A stretch of DNA of 22,073 nt from CAYRPN01 sp964426135 (GTDB lineage: Bacteria > Planctomycetota > Phycisphaerae > Phycisphaerales > Phycisphaeraceae), in contig CAYRPN010000100.1 in NCBI GenBank assembly GCA_964426135.1, positions 1 through 22,073 on the forward strand, read 5' to 3'. Each line of letters begins with the position of its first letter. The first letter of the stretch is position 1. The notes under the pieces are model-generated. The model made no database searches, was not told the origin of the DNA, and saw only the letters and a program-made list of their open reading frames with translations. Of this stretch, positions 21,880-22,073 are shown one piece after another. A program made the translations under genes and the position numbers.

Positions 21880-22073
21880 TCGCCCCGCCGCAATCCAGCC
21901 GATGCGTATCCGCTTTTCAGGCGATTTTCAGCCAACCCGAAGGTTCAAAGGGCGACCGGAGTGTTGCTCGAAGCGAAAGGCACTGGCGGGTGCGTGACAT
22001 CTAATACGGGCCGGATCGAACTCCCCTCCCTCTTAGAACGTGTATGAAAAGTCGCATTACCCTCGTTTAAGCC

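Overview
This window reads as a G+C-rich bacterial chromosome segment, most likely from the Planctomycetota (perhaps a Phycisphaerae-type lineage). That is inference. It rests on a stand-alone formaldehyde-activating enzyme gene, an SUI1/YciH protein, few strong Shine-Dalgarno sites, and intergenic regions packed with long GC-rich palindromes and inverted arrays of short units. No rRNA, tRNA or CRISPR array was seen.

Layout. 1-348 has no clear gene but holds an A/T-rich inverted heptamer array. 349-2558 (+) carries fabD, a small membrane-protein gene of unlike base composition, and fabG (fatty-acid synthesis). It is closed by a bidirectional terminator shared with the convergent murA (2656-4122, -, peptidoglycan precursor). 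4487-5852 (+) has a PfkB sugar kinase and a small membrane protein. 5962-6312 (-) is an SUI1/YciH factor. 6728-7210 (+) is an exported NIPSNAP-like protein, and 7356-8135 (-) an SDR dehydrogenase. 8514-9398 (+) is infC (IF-3), which appears to start at AUC and has a long Pro/Ala-rich tail. A strong terminator and a repeat-filled gap follow. 10056-13282 (+) has an Hsp20 chaperone and Lon protease. 13519-14013 (+) is fae. 14087-16332 (-) is a two-gene unit, an MFS anion transporter followed by a secreted glycerophosphodiester phosphodiesterase. After another repeat-filled gap comes ribosomal protein S1 (17050-18666, +), a VapB/VapC-like toxin-antitoxin pair (18757-19415, -), pgsA (19557-20219, +) and rhamnulokinase (20374-21879, +).

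Most genes are housekeeping: lipid and wall synthesis (fabD, fabG, murA, pgsA), translation (infC, S1, SUI1) and proteostasis (hsp20, lon). Sugar use (rhamnulokinase, PfkB kinase, organic-anion transporter) and C1 detoxification (fae) make up the rest. The rhamnulokinase suggests growth on deoxysugars.

The least ordinary content is between the genes. Four hairpin-forming arrays are built from 6- or 7-nt units in inverted orientation (97-205, 6480-6592, 16746-16902, 20235-20329). There are also three families of GC-rich inverted-repeat elements (8181-8320 with 16565-16631 and 18673-18697; 9706-9894; 5460-5538 with 7221-7360). One further palindromic element appears to have inserted in frame inside fabD.
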